NCBI GenBank assembly: GCA_033065855.1
Contig: JAVXUO010002979.1
Coordinates: 89,689-153,688, forward strand
Direction of reading: 5' to 3'
Length of the DNA stretch: 64,000 nucleotides
DNA from: Escallonia rubra
Lineage: Eukaryota; Streptophyta; Magnoliopsida; Escalloniales; Escalloniaceae
In this document: in pieces, positions 31,446 to 41,425 of the stretch
Layout of the letters: the number at the start of each line of letters is the position of its first letter
Position numbering within the stretch: the first letter of the stretch is position 1
Made by a program: the position numbers and the translations under genes
Notes under the pieces: model-generated
Told to the model about the DNA's origin: nothing
The model's database searches: none
The model's input: the letters and a program-made list of their open reading frames with translations, nothing else

Positions 31446-32355
31446 CAGTCAAGGTATAAACCAAGTTATGAAACACGTACAAGAACCACTGCAATGCCGA
31501 AGTTTCAATGCAAACAAACAAATTTGAGGAGCCTTTACCCCTGCCGCCCCGCCCCACCACAAACCAACAAATAGGGGATAATATATACATTAACTATTGC
31601 ATTTGCAGTCGTCCACGTTTCGTGCGACACGACCAACGCCTAAGGAAGTAAAAAGCTAGCAATCCCACCCCAAAACTAAACTACGCCACTTCAATCCTGG
31701 AGCAATATACTCAGATTTGTAATCCCTGTCTTAAAGTAGAACTATACTCTTATTTTTGGGTACTTAAGTGGAAATTCCTTGAATTATTTAACAGTTTATT
31801 ACAAAATGTTTCTACATGGGTTTACAGAAGTGGATAGACCTAGAGAGATCTGTATCATAATCTGGAAAGGATTCAACCGATTATCTTACAGTTTATTACA
31901 AAATGCCTTAGTTAGCTGCAAGAGATACAGCAGACACAGACAAAATGCCTTAGCTAGCTGAAAGATATACAGCAGGCATTATTACAAAATGCCTTAGCTT
32001 TCCAGAGAAATAAGCAGTACACTTGACAGGATTGTATTCTCCCGAAGACTTCATGCCAAACTAAACAGATGAAATCCTTTCAGAGGGGCGGTATGTTAAA
32101 GATATAGATACAGAATAAAATGAACTACACCGCTGAAAAAAATGGGCAGCTTACTCTAATGAAACGAGATCTTTGCCTGCTCCTAAAGATTCGCATCAGC
32201 TCTTAACATAAAAAAGAGACTCGGTATAGGTGCCTACACTAGACATACACTAGAAATCATCTATCTCATTATTTGCAAATACTACAATTGCCCAGCCGAG
32301 AAAAATTGTGATTGGTGAAAAAAATGAGGTCAACATGTTGGGACAAAAAGATGAG
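31446..32355 (-). other. Intron/flank of receptor-kinase copy 2
   Basis: The sequence to about 32165 is paralogous to the intron of copy 3 (46638-47251), sharing 'cagtcaagg', 'gaaccactgcaatgc' and 'atgggcagcttactct'. The match stops where copy 3 has its ectodomain-exon donor, so the duplicated segment of copy 2 ended near that exon. Small repeats of 'acaaaatgccttag' lie at 31860-31995. No exon of copy 2 is seen here. Confidence 0.65.
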
Positions 32356-32606
32356 TTAGACTACTTTAACTCCACTAGGCCGTCTTCCTTCCATGGCATC
32401 CTTTTTATTGCGGCAATCAGCACATAAAAATGGACCTTGCCAAAGCTTTGAGCTCGTAGAGAAGATGGAACCCGCATGAACCGATATACCCTCACTTGCA
32501 GCAAGGTCAACATGGCAAACAGCACACATGAAAAGACCAGGTGTTGTTTGACCGCTGGGCTCATTATTTCCCAATCTGCATGGTGCGCAAACAATAGCCT
32601 TGTAAC

Positions 32607-32992
32607 TGTTGATATATGTCTTGTATTTATGTCCCACATCGGTTACTCAAAGAAGGTTGCAACTTGGCCCTTAGTATATAAGACATCTTGTCCCACATTG
32701 CTTGGAGAGAGAAGATCACTGCTTTCTCCAAGTATAAGTAAGATGTCTTGTGTTGTGTTTAAGGGCAAGAGAGAAGAGTCCTTCTCTGAGTAGGAAAGAG
32801 AGGATAGTCTTTCTTTGGGTAGGCAAAGAAAGAAGAGTCCTTCTTTGAGTAGGAAAACAGTTGAGAGATACACGTGAGGGAGTGTTGTAAATCTGACTTG
32901 TGCAAAGTGGATTTGAGTTCTCTCATATTTCTTGTGTTTTCATATTTGGTTATCGTGTTTTATACATATTTATCTAGAGCGATTTCGTAACA
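32607..32992 (+). repeat. Left LTR of the TR-GAG element
   Basis: It is 386 bp and almost identical to 35430-35815. A possible TATA (AGTATATAAGA) lies near 32672-32682, early in the LTR. Confidence 0.9.
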
Positions 32993-33175
32993 AGTGGTAT
33001 CAAGAGCTTCCAGGTTTATTTTTTTGGCAAAATTGAAATCGATTTGAGAGGATAAATATGTAGACAACACGACCATGAAGTATGCCTGTGACAATTCGAT
33101 GGAAAGACGAATTTTGGCATATGGCAGAGCACGGTAAAGGATTTGAGCAGTGCGACAGGGGATGCCAAAGCATGC

Positions 33176-35308
33176 ATGAGGAGCGAGCTCGAGGCACTTG
33201 GAGAGCGCTTGCAGCCAACTGTCACAAGTCAGGTGGAGCTAATCTTCAATAGATTAGATGACTTGGAGGTAGACAGTCGATTAACTATGCTAGAGAGGAA
33301 AGTCGATGTGTTCGCGGAGGAGATAGATGACTTGATCGAGGAAAGGGTCGCCCATGTCACCAAGCGGGAGGTGCAACGGTGCAAGGACCTCAAGGAACAA
33401 GTCATGGAGCTCCAAGAAGAACTAGCTGCTTGTAAGAAGGAGCTTACAAGAGCTACGAGGCAGGGGTGTATCGCAGTGCAGCCAAGACAAAAGAAAATAC
33501 CGGAGCCGAGATCGTACGATAGAACGAGAGAGGCGTGGCAGGTGGATAACTTCTTTTGGCACTTGGAGCGGTACTCTGAAGCCCTCGACATTGACGAGGA
33601 GAAGGTGCAGCGGACTATCGCAAGTCAGGTGGAGCTAATCTTTAATAGATTAGATGACTTGGAGGTAGACAGCCGATTAACTGTGCTGGAACGGGAAGTC
33701 GATGTGTTCGTAGAGGAGCTAGATGACTTGATCGAGGAGAGGGTCGCCCATGTCACCAAGCAGGAGGTGCAACAGCGCAAGGACCTCAAGGGACAAGTCA
33801 TGGAGCTCCAAGAAGAACTAGCTGCTTGTAAGAAGGAGCTTACAAGAGCTACGAGGCAGGGGCGTATCGCGGTGCAGCCAAGGAGAAAGAAAATGCCGAA
33901 GCCGAGATCGTACTATAGAGCGAGAGAGGTGAGGCAGGTGGATTACTTCTTTTGGCACTTGGAGCGGTACTTTGAAGCCCTCGACATCGACGAGGAGAAG
34001 AAGGTGCAGACAACAGTCATGTACCTTACGGATACGATTGCCTTATGGTGGAGGCGTCGCTATACGGATGGGTGCGACGTCAAAACATGGGAGAAGTTCA
34101 AGCGTGAACTACAAAGGCAGTTCTATCCCGATAGCGTCGATGATAAACCTTCGACGGCTGAGGCAGAAGGGAGCATCTGTGAGTATGTGAAGGAGTACTC
34201 GGCTTTGATGCTCGAAATACCAGAGATGTCCGAGAGGCAGCGACTATGCTTCTTCATTGATGGGTTGCAGCAATGGGTTACCACAGAGTTGCGGCGAAGG
34301 GAACCTCACGACTTGGCTTCCGCCATGGTGATTGTCGAGAGGTTAGGAGACTTCAAGCAACGTGAGAGGCCGAGATCTCCAAGGCACGAGCGTGCCAAAG
34401 ATGGGGGAGACGATAGGTCGAAGAGTGGTTCGCCCAAGGCAACCGATGATGAGCGGAATGGGGACGAGGGACGTCATCGCCATCACAAAGGGGAGAAGAA
34501 GCATGGAGAAAGTCGCAAACAGGGTGATTCTCGTGACCACAAGGCTTATGGAGGGCTTAGAAGAGAATGCTTCTACTGTGCATGTCCGCATTACGGGAAG
34601 GATTGCCCGCACAAGGGCAAGATGATTGCGTTCCTCGAGAAGCACAAAAGCAGCAAGGGAGATTCTTCCAGAAGCGACGGGGAGGCACGCATAGGGGCAT
34701 TGCAGATGGTCAATGCGTTCGTGCAGAAGTCAAAGGAAGAAGCTGCCAAGGGGAAGAAGAGCAAGAAGAGACGGGGCTTGCTCTACGTAACGGTGGCCAT
34801 TTCCGGGAAGAATCAAGAAGCGATTGTGGATACCGGGGCCACCCACAACTTCATGAGTCTGAGGGTTACCGAGTGGCTTGGGCTAAAACCAACTAAGGAT
34901 GGAAGTTGGTTCACGGCCGTGAATGCCGAGGAGCGACCGACGAAGGGGGTCGTCAAGAACGTCGATTTGAGGATCGACAGATGGACAGGAAAGGCCGTCA
35001 AGAACGTCATCGACATGGATGAGCTTGGGGTGGTGCTTGGGATGGACTTCATGGAGAAGTCGAGCGCTACGCTTAATCCATATTGCGGGGTGATGATGAT
35101 GGCGGAGTGGATGTTCCCGTTGGTGTCCAAGGATGGGGCTGACGCACGTAAGGAGATTACAGTGTTACAGCTGGACAAGGGATCAACGCTATGCTATGGT
35201 GAGAGGCAGATAGGGCCGAGGACCTACGCAGTTGATATGGGCACAAAGATAGTCACGACAGAGAAGTTCAAGCATTGCTTGAGCTTGATTCATCTTCTTT
35301 CTTGCTGA
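33176..35308 (+). CDS. GAG-protease protein of the TR-GAG element
   Basis: I take the ATG at 33176 (MRSELEALGERL) as start, giving about 710 aa. A roughly 130-residue module (coiled-coil-like QVELIFNRLDDLEVDSRL, then LKEQVMELQEELAACKKEL, then FFWHLERYSEALDID) occurs twice in tandem (about 33223-33610 and 33616-34010). A Gypsy-type GAG core follows (ALWWRRRYTDG, WEKFKRELQRQFYP), then a basic linker, a single zinc knuckle-like CFYCACPHYGKDCP (about 34570), and a retropepsin with DTGATHNFMS (about 34830). Related GAG-protease proteins are annotated in plants as retrotransposon gag / RVP_2 proteins. The role is presumably particle formation for the element's own RNA. Confidence 0.88.
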   Translation: MRSELEALGERLQPTVTSQVELIFNRLDDLEVDSRLTMLERKVDVFAEEIDDLIEERVAHVTKREVQRCKDLKEQVMELQEELAACKKELTRATRQGCIAVQPRQKKIPEPRSYDRTREAWQVDNFFWHLERYSEALDIDEEKVQRTIASQVELIFNRLDDLEVDSRLTVLEREVDVFVEELDDLIEERVAHVTKQEVQQRKDLKGQVMELQEELAACKKELTRATRQGRIAVQPRRKKMPKPRSYYRAREVRQVDYFFWHLERYFEALDIDEEKKVQTTVMYLTDTIALWWRRRYTDGCDVKTWEKFKRELQRQFYPDSVDDKPSTAEAEGSICEYVKEYSALMLEIPEMSERQRLCFFIDGLQQWVTTELRRREPHDLASAMVIVERLGDFKQRERPRSPRHERAKDGGDDRSKSGSPKATDDERNGDEGRHRHHKGEKKHGESRKQGDSRDHKAYGGLRRECFYCACPHYGKDCPHKGKMIAFLEKHKSSKGDSSRSDGEARIGALQMVNAFVQKSKEEAAKGKKSKKRRGLLYVTVAISGKNQEAIVDTGATHNFMSLRVTEWLGLKPTKDGSWFTAVNAEERPTKGVVKNVDLRIDRWTGKAVKNVIDMDELGVVLGMDFMEKSSATLNPYCGVMMMAEWMFPLVSKDGADARKEITVLQLDKGSTLCYGERQIGPRTYAVDMGTKIVTTEKFKHCLSLIHLLSC
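33223..34010 (+). repeat. In-frame tandem duplication of the GAG N-terminal module
   Basis: Two copies of about 390 bp (33223-33610, 33616-34010) are highly similar at the DNA level and keep the frame. The doubling lengthens the predicted coiled-coil part of the GAG protein. Confidence 0.9.
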
Positions 35309-35429
35309 GCTCAAGGAAGTGCATCCCTACCTTTAAAGGGGATGCAAGGTGGAGTACATGAAAAAGGTACTGAAGGCATATTACACTTTCTTCAAGGAGT
35401 GGTTTGTTAATACAAGCCAAGGTGGAGAT

Positions 35430-35815
35430 TGTTGATATATGTCTTGTATTTATGTCCCACATCGGTTACTCAAAGAAGGTTGCAACTTGGCCCTTAGTAT
35501 ATAAGACATCTTGTCCCACATTGCTTGGAGAGAGAAGATCACTGCTTTCTCCAAGTATAAGTAAGATGTCTTGTGTTGTGTTTAAGAAAAAGAGAGAAGA
35601 GTCCTTCTCTGAGTAGGAAAGAGAGGATAGTCTTTCTTTGGGTAGGCAAAGAAAGAAGAGTCCTTCTTTGAGTAGGAAAACAATTGAGAGATACACGTGA
35701 GGGAGTGTTGTAAATCTGACTTGTGCAAAGTGGATTTGAGTTCTCTCATATTTCTTGTGTTTTCATATTTGGTTATCGTGTTTTATACATATTTATCTAG
35801 AGCGATTTCGTAACA
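35430..35815 (+). repeat. Right LTR of the TR-GAG element
   Basis: It is 386 bp, ends GTAACA, and is followed by the TSD gtaac at 35816. Confidence 0.9.
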
Positions 35816-35820
35816 GTAAC

Positions 35821-36560
35821 AAAGCACACCTAACACATGATATAGAAACTCAAGAACCCACAGCAACCCAGAAGACCAAATGCATGACAATTCCAAGACA
35901 ATACAAAGGCATAGACCAAGTTATGTAATTCCAGCAGGGAAAACAAATCGAGTACAGACTCCTGATCAATAACAGATTCCACAATATCTTACAAACGTGA
36001 CTCCCTTTTAATCTTGATCAAAATCAACTTCTATTAACTTGAATTTGACTGGGTCTTTTAGAAAATTTTACATCCCAATGTTGCCAAGGGGATGGATTAG
36101 CATTAACACGTAAACAAGTTGAACATGCCAAAACCACAAATCTTTCTAGACAATGCATATCAATCAAAACTTCCCCCTTGGTCTTCGCAATGTCTACAAA
36201 TTAGGATGTCATAAAGACGGGTTAGTAATTAGACCCATCTCATTTTAGACAGGGTCTCAAACCACAGTACCCAAATGTCTGACAAATAAACCCAACTTAT
36301 TCTTCAAGGACACTGTTCAGTGTTTTCTATGGGCTCATCAGCCTCTCAAAACGCCATGAAGCACACAATTCATATCCAGAACCCCTCTATTTACATTCAA
36401 TTTTCTTACACAAGCGCCCCTACCCTAGGTATTCCGCAATCCAGAATATCCAACATCTGCATAACATGTTAGGCCTCAGCTTTTGGCATCTAAGCATGCA
36501 GCAATTGACACAAATTCGCCCTTCAAGCTTTCTGATGTGAATACTAATCGAAAAAAATCC
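35821..36560. repeat. Intronic direct repeat A (pairs with 38890-40390)
   Basis: Together with the stub 32585-32606 left of the TR-GAG element, this segment matches 38905-39090 plus 39826-40390. Shared landmarks are 'aaagcacacctaacac', 'caagaacccacagcaaccc', 'aattccagcagggaaaa', 'acaaacgtgactccctttta' and 'acatttacattcaattttc'. It lies in the last PP2C intron, while its partner lies upstream of the first recognised exon. Confidence 0.8.
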
Positions 36561-37170
36561 GTCCATTAAAGGAACCAGAATTTAGAAGGAAGGACAATAA
36601 AATAAAACTATTTACTAGTCAGTAATCACTATTTATCTGCCCGAAGGGTATCCTGAGCATAAAACAAGGTCGCATATGATGTGAGTTAAAAGTTTCAGCA
36701 GCCTTTTCGGACCCCGGATCTTACATTCTCCAATATGGCACTTTTATGCAGTTGGCCCCAAGTATATAACTTTTCCTGACAGATCAATTTCTTCCACAAA
36801 ACAAACTTGCAGGCCCACGATTCCTTTTTTCCTTTTTTTTTTTTTTTTTTTAGGACTTTGGGAGTGGCACATTCTATATGAAAGTTTGGCAGCGGTAACA
36901 ACCATTCTGCCATATTTCCATGTCTCGAGTGTGCAACTAGTAGTCCACCAATTCAACCAGTTCAAGGTTTGCAACCCTCTAATAGCACGAGATCCACCGA
37001 CCACACCCTAACTAACCACCACCCTACTCGACAAAGCCCTTTCCTCCACCACGTACCGCCACATTATACTGAAGTCAGTAGATTAAATGTCTTTATTCCT
37101 GATCCCATCTAATATATTGCGGTTATGAGCAGACTTTACATTAGCATTGCAACAATTAGACTAAAAGGCA
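36561..37170. other. PP2C intron, nothing recognised
   Basis: AT-rich intron sequence with a T-run at 36834-36852. I see no exon or transposon ends. Confidence 0.5.
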
Positions 37171-37178
37171 CTTTGAAC

Positions 37179-37520
37179 CTATGTTACATGGACTCTTTAG
37201 AATACATGAAGTACCCGTGTCGGACACTCGACACTTGGACATGGGTATGAGATATGTGTCCGACACATCTCATAGGATATGCTAATATAAATTATCTTAT
37301 AGTGTTTCTTTTAATTTATTTGGCTTTGAGATGAGACGACTTATCAATTAAGACCATGTGCGTCACATAAAACACCATTTAACCTTAGAAACAACTAACA
37401 ATTAATAATAGATATCACTATCTTGCCGTGTCCCAGTGTCTTGTATTTTCAAACTTAGACGAATGTGTCACTTGGACACGTATATGACCCAGACACTTGG
37501 ACCTAGTCCACGTAACATAG
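37179..37520. mobile_element. hAT-type MITE
   Basis: This is a 342-bp non-coding element with 16-bp inverted ends CTATGTTACATGGACT and AGTCCACGTAACATAG (one mismatch). The 8-bp flanks, CTTTGAAC and CTTGCAAC, match at six positions. The inside has the 'acccgtgtcggacac' phrase seen in common plant MITEs with a CTNTGTTNCNCGGACTC-like start. The size and flank length suit a hAT-derived MITE. Confidence 0.7.
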
Positions 37521-38248
37521 CTTGCAACTCTATTTATAAAAACCATTCAGCTTAAAGTCCTCTTATTATGCAAATGCCCCGTAGACATTTCATCTTGCAC
37601 ATGTTAAATTCTAATCTGACCAATAAAAAGAATGTCCACGCAAGCTCTAAAGAATCACAAACCACATTGATGACCTATAAAAAGGAGCATAAGAAAACAA
37701 GAAAGTACCAACCTTTCAGCAAGCATTGCTGAACCTTCTTCAAATAATTGTTCTACGATACCAACAGCTGATAGCTTTTTTGACAGTTTACTAGCAGAAT
37801 CGCGGGACTTCTTTCGGAAAAGTAAAGCTCTGAACTTGTTCTGCTTTTTGGGAGGAGGTAAAGGCTGCACAGAGTTATCAGGAGGAATATTGTCCACAAC
37901 TATGCAGGTTGTATCATCTTTTAGCCCCCTTGTCCTCAATGCTTCCTACAGACTTGTGCATAATTGAAGTGTTGTAGAAGTCACTTACCGTAAAGTTGAT
38001 CCAAAAGTTGGACATTTTGAGCCCATATTTGGTTATACACATATTTGGTGTGATTGTTATATGTTGGAAGCTCATGCATATGCGCAATAAACTAGGGAAA
38101 TGAAAGAGCACAACGAAGAGATTAATTTACCTTCACCACCTGTATTGCAGCAAGTTCAGCAGGCAAGCCGAGGCATGATTTTGCGGCCTTCTCTGGTGAT
38201 AATGCATCCCAGATACCATCAGAAGCAATTATAAGCCTTCCTCTTACA

Positions 38249-38317
38249 TTTGACAGTTAAGCAATCGATAAAGTTAGAGCTCAGGCCATTTGACAGTTAA
38301 GCAATCGATAAAGTTAC
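38249..38317. repeat. 39-40-bp tandem duplication at a PP2C splice junction
   Basis: The phrase 'tttgacagttaagcaatcgataaagtta' (28 bp, two parts: tttgacagttaagc and aatcgataaagtta) occurs from about 38250 and again from about 38289. It spans the expected acceptor of the fourth recognised PP2C exon, where AA stands in place of AG. Confidence 0.8.
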
Positions 38318-38889
38318 CTTCACTTGTTTAACATATGGAATTGGAACGATGAATTCTCCAACATCCACGTCTCCAATAGACCTCGAAAGGCATAAACCGC
38401 CTGGCCAACAACGGAGGGGGCCAATCTGTAAAGATCAGCAAAATACATAAATCTTAGGACACCACGCCGGACATGATTTTCTTACACTCAATCCCAAATA
38501 TGGGCCTCTGTATGTCTCACTTGAAAGATTTCATAACTAACGAAAACTTCACCTCAACACCACCAACAATGCTAAGCCTCCCAACTTCACCTACACTTGC
38601 TGTCACGCGTTCCCTTCTGATATTAATGCAATATTTATTAACATTTTCTCATCCCATGGGAAAAAAAAAAAAAATAAGGCTCAAATATAGGTGCTCACTC
38701 CGCTATATTTTCTTCTAGTCTATGATCAACAGTCAAATCAGTGACAGCACCCCCCAGAGTATCTAAAATGCAGCGAGAATCGCCAACTGATGCAACTGTC
38801 ACAGTCCATCTATCAACTATTACAAATGTAACTGTGGTTCCAGAAGTTTGTCCTGGAGGTTAGGACATGAGAAAGGAAAGAATTAGTTA

Positions 38890-40390
38890 TGTTAAACCTT
38901 AGAGCACACCAATAGCCTTGTAACAAAGCACACCTAACACATGATATAGTAACTCAAGAACCCACAGCAACCCGAAAAGACCAAATGCATGACAATTCCA
39001 AGATAATACAAAGGAACAGGCCAAATGCATGACAATTCCAAGATAATACAAAGGAAACAGGCCAAGCTATGTAATTCCAGCAGGGAAAAGACTTTAAAAC
39101 ATTTACTGGTACAAATTGTAATACCCCGAAAATGCCTTAAATTAATCTAACCCCAAATTAGATTAACTAAGGGTGTTATTTTTTTATTGGCAGCACTATT
39201 TTGTTCGATAATCGATTAGAAATTTAAATGAGGGGTTAGTTTGACTTTGGAGCCAAAATGTAATTTTAAGAAAGTTATGGGGTCAGTGTAAATATGGGAA
39301 AGTTGAGGGGCTAAGTTATAAATTTTAAAAGTAAGGATTAGTAACATAGTCTTGTAACCTTCAATTAAAAAAAGTAAAGGAATTAAGGAGGGAAGGGGTG
39401 GAGTCAGTTGGAGGAAAAAAAGAAAAAAAATATGCGTGACTTACATAAAAAGTATTGAGGTTTTTTTTTTTTTTTTTTTTTTTTGTATTTTCATCACATA
39501 AGCTTAAGCAAGGAGGAGGTAGTGACCATTTCGGTGAAAGAAAAAAAGAAAGAAGAGAAGCTGAGTTCGAGCTAGGGAAGAAAGGAGAAGAAAAAGAGGG
39601 AAAAAGAAAAAAGAAAGCAAGAGGAAGAGGAAGAGAAAAGAAAACCAAGCCCTAAGGTAATCCCCATCTCTTCTCTCTCTTCATGCTAACTAGGGTTTTA
39701 TGAATTCAAGCCTTGTAGTATGTTAGGATTTAAGATGGAATTTTCTTGCTTACTTTTGATGAGCCATATGACTTAAAATTCATGTGAGTTTAATATGTAT
39801 GTGTGTGGAATCAAGAGGTAATGGAGTATAGACTCCTGAGCCTATTCATGATCAATAACAGATTCCACAATAACTTACAAACGTGACTCCCTTTTAACCT
39901 TGATCAAAGTCAACTTATATTGACTTGAATTTGACTGGGTTTGTTAGAAAATTCTACATCCCAATGTTGCCAAGGTGATGGATTAACATTAACCTGTAAA
40001 TAAGTTCAACATGCCACCACCACAAATCTTTCTAGACGATGCATATCAATCACAACTAACTTCCCCTTTGCTCTACGCAATCTCTACAGATTAGGATGTC
40101 ATTAAGATTGGTTAGTTTCTAGACCATCACAAAATTAAATCCAATCGTATTCTTCGATGACATTGTTCAGTGTTTTCTATGCCTCATCAGCCTCAAAACG
40201 CCATTTAGCCTACAATTCATCTCCAGAACCCCTCTATTTACATTCAATTTTCTTATACAAGCGCCCTACCCTACATCCAGAATATCCAGCATCTGCATAA
40301 ACATTTAACGCCTTAACTTCTGGCATCCAAGCATGCCGCAATTGCAACAGATTCGCTCTTCAAGTTTTCTGTGCAAAAACTAATTGTCAA
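38890..40390. repeat. Direct repeat B (partner of 35821-36560), split by an LTR-like insertion
   Basis: The stretches 38905-39090 and 39826-40390 match repeat A; the part between is an insertion. A small extra duplication of 'ccaaatgcatgacaattcc' lies at 38985-39040. No upstream PP2C exon is visible in it. Confidence 0.75.
39119..39826 (+). mobile_element. LTR-like insertion, probably a partial LTR
   Basis: Comparison with repeat A shows extra sequence here starting TGTAATACCCCGAAAATG, a start common among plant Gypsy LTRs. It has a T-run of about 24 (39461-39484), a purine-rich stretch to about 39655 and a 'ctaagg|taatcc' leader-like junction. I cannot find a clean end or TSD on the right, so the boundaries are approximate. 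Confidence 0.4.
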
Positions 40391-40394
40391 TAAC

Positions 40395-41425
40395 CCGTCT
40401 TTTTTTATCTACCTTATGTCAGGTTTGTTGGAGACTACTTGGTAAATTGTTACATTAGTTAATCTTGCATTTCTTAACCCGTAGGTTGACCGAACGGTTA
40501 ACTGTAATTTAACTTTTCTTGCGTGCTTGGAACCACTTTTCTTGATTTAATTAGAACTAGGATTGTCCTTCTTTGATGCTTGGTAGCACTTGGCTGAAAT
40601 TTCAAAAGGAGGAGTTCCTTTCAGCTTCCTAGCTTATAGAGCATGTTGGCTAGTTCTAGAGCTGAAATAGGTTTAATATCACTCAAATAAGTAGTTTTAG
40701 GGATGCTAAAGAGATCTGCACTTCAGCAGATTACAAGAGGAGACAACAGCAGAGAAATATAACAGAAACAGGGGAAAATGGACTGGTTTTTCACTGATTC
40801 ATCCTTCAGTTTTTACACACTAATTTCAGCACTACTCACATGCTTGAACCTCCTTTTATAGCACTAATAACAAGCTAACAAGTGGCCTACATGCAATACA
40901 CAAGTTAACTAAACCCAATAATCTCACAAAAGACACAACCAAGGTTAACAGAGCTAACTAGGTAACACTAACAAGCTAGGACCGCACATTACATTTCAAC
41001 AGAGCAGAAGAATGGCTGATGCTATTGACTCCTTCATGTAAAGGCAAGGCTATACCAAATGAATTTTAGGTGTATGATGATAACTGCTGATGGCCAACTG
41101 CCACTTTCGCTTACGGTGATTCTTTGCTTCTTATCACTCGCAGCAGTGAACTGATTGATTTGCATTCAATTGTTTATTGTGGAGTTTAAGTTCAAGCTTC
41201 TCATGACTACAAACTTAGTACTCGATTTTCTTATTGCCTCTTCTTACATTGTTTCTTCCCAATATGTTTGGGTATAATTTAATTTAACGTGCCAGTTGAC
41301 CTCGATTATGCACGTGTTGAGGAAGACTGGTAGAAACCAAGTGAAGCAAGAGCCAAATAGAGGCCTTGTGGTTCATATCATAGAGTGATCTTGTTTGAAA
41401 CGGGACACTCAAAGACCCTACATAA
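40395..41425. repeat. Receptor-kinase 3'-flank paralogous block, copy 3
   Basis: It matches copy 1 (3740-4560) through 'tttgttggagactact', 'tgcttggtagcacttg', 'atttcaaaaggagg', 'gaagaatggctgatgctatt', 'agttgacctcgatta' and 'agagccaaatagaggcc'. It continues at 45395-45519 after the Helitron. A solo LTR interrupts it at 40644-41001. Confidence 0.85.
40644..41001 (-). mobile_element. Solo LTR (358 bp)
   Basis: The element starts TGTTGGCTAG and ends TTTCAACA, with a 5-bp TSD GAGCA (40639-40643, 41002-41006). Paralogous copy 1 has the uninterrupted site ('cttatagattagcagaag'). A minus-strand TATAAAAGG near 40853-40861 indicates minus orientation. No internal region or second LTR is present. Confidence 0.88.

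Larger units (their letters stand above)
32607..35815 (+). mobile_element. Short LTR retrotransposon encoding only GAG and protease (TR-GAG type)
   Basis: The element is 3209 bp. LTRs of 386 bp lie at 32607-32992 and 35430-35815 (TGTTGATAT ... GTAACA), with a 5-bp TSD GTAAC (32602-32606, 35816-35820). The primer-binding site AGTGGTATCAAGAGC (initiator-Met type) starts at 32993, and a purine tract AAGGTGGAGAT precedes the right LTR. One long ORF covers GAG and protease. There is no reverse transcriptase or integrase and no room for them. This fits non-autonomous TR-GAG elements, which depend on a partner. The LTRs differ at about four sites (1%), so it is young. It looks whole for its kind. 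Confidence 0.92.
32356..38852 (-). pseudogene. Protein phosphatase 2C (PP2C), 5'-truncated, six exons recognisable
   Basis: PP2Cs are Mn/Mg-dependent Ser/Thr phosphatases. Exons on the minus strand: 38852-38699 (GTTVTFVIVDRWTVTVASVG), 38616-38553 (RERVTASVGEVGRLSIVGG), 38425-38318 (IGPLRCWPGGLCLSRSIGD), about 38256-38131 (LSNVRGRLIIASDGIWDAL), 37945-37713 (LKDDTTCIVVDNIPP ... LFEEGSAMLAERL) and 32575-32356 (FMCAVCHVDLAASEGISVH ... CADCRNKKDAMEG). Most junctions are in phase with GT-AG borders. The C-terminal Cys-rich tail matches the Arabidopsis PP2C 5/12 group. The first roughly 110 residues, including the metal-binding DGH region, are not found to the right. The third-fourth junction lacks a clean AG and carries a 39-40-bp duplication. 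The last intron is 5.1 kb because a TR-GAG element lies in it. Probably a pseudogene. Confidence 0.85.

Noticed and set aside
32576-32639. N-terminal extension of the PP2C tail ORF (MGHKYKTYINSYK...)
   Set aside because: It reads across the splice acceptor into the TR-GAG LTR; the exon begins at 32575.
33143-33175. Upstream start of the GAG-protease ORF
   Set aside because: The first codon there is TTG; the first in-frame ATG is at 33176.
39455-39655. Lys/Glu/Arg-rich 66-aa ORF after a T-run
   Set aside because: Low-complexity purine stretch inside an LTR-like insertion; no family features.
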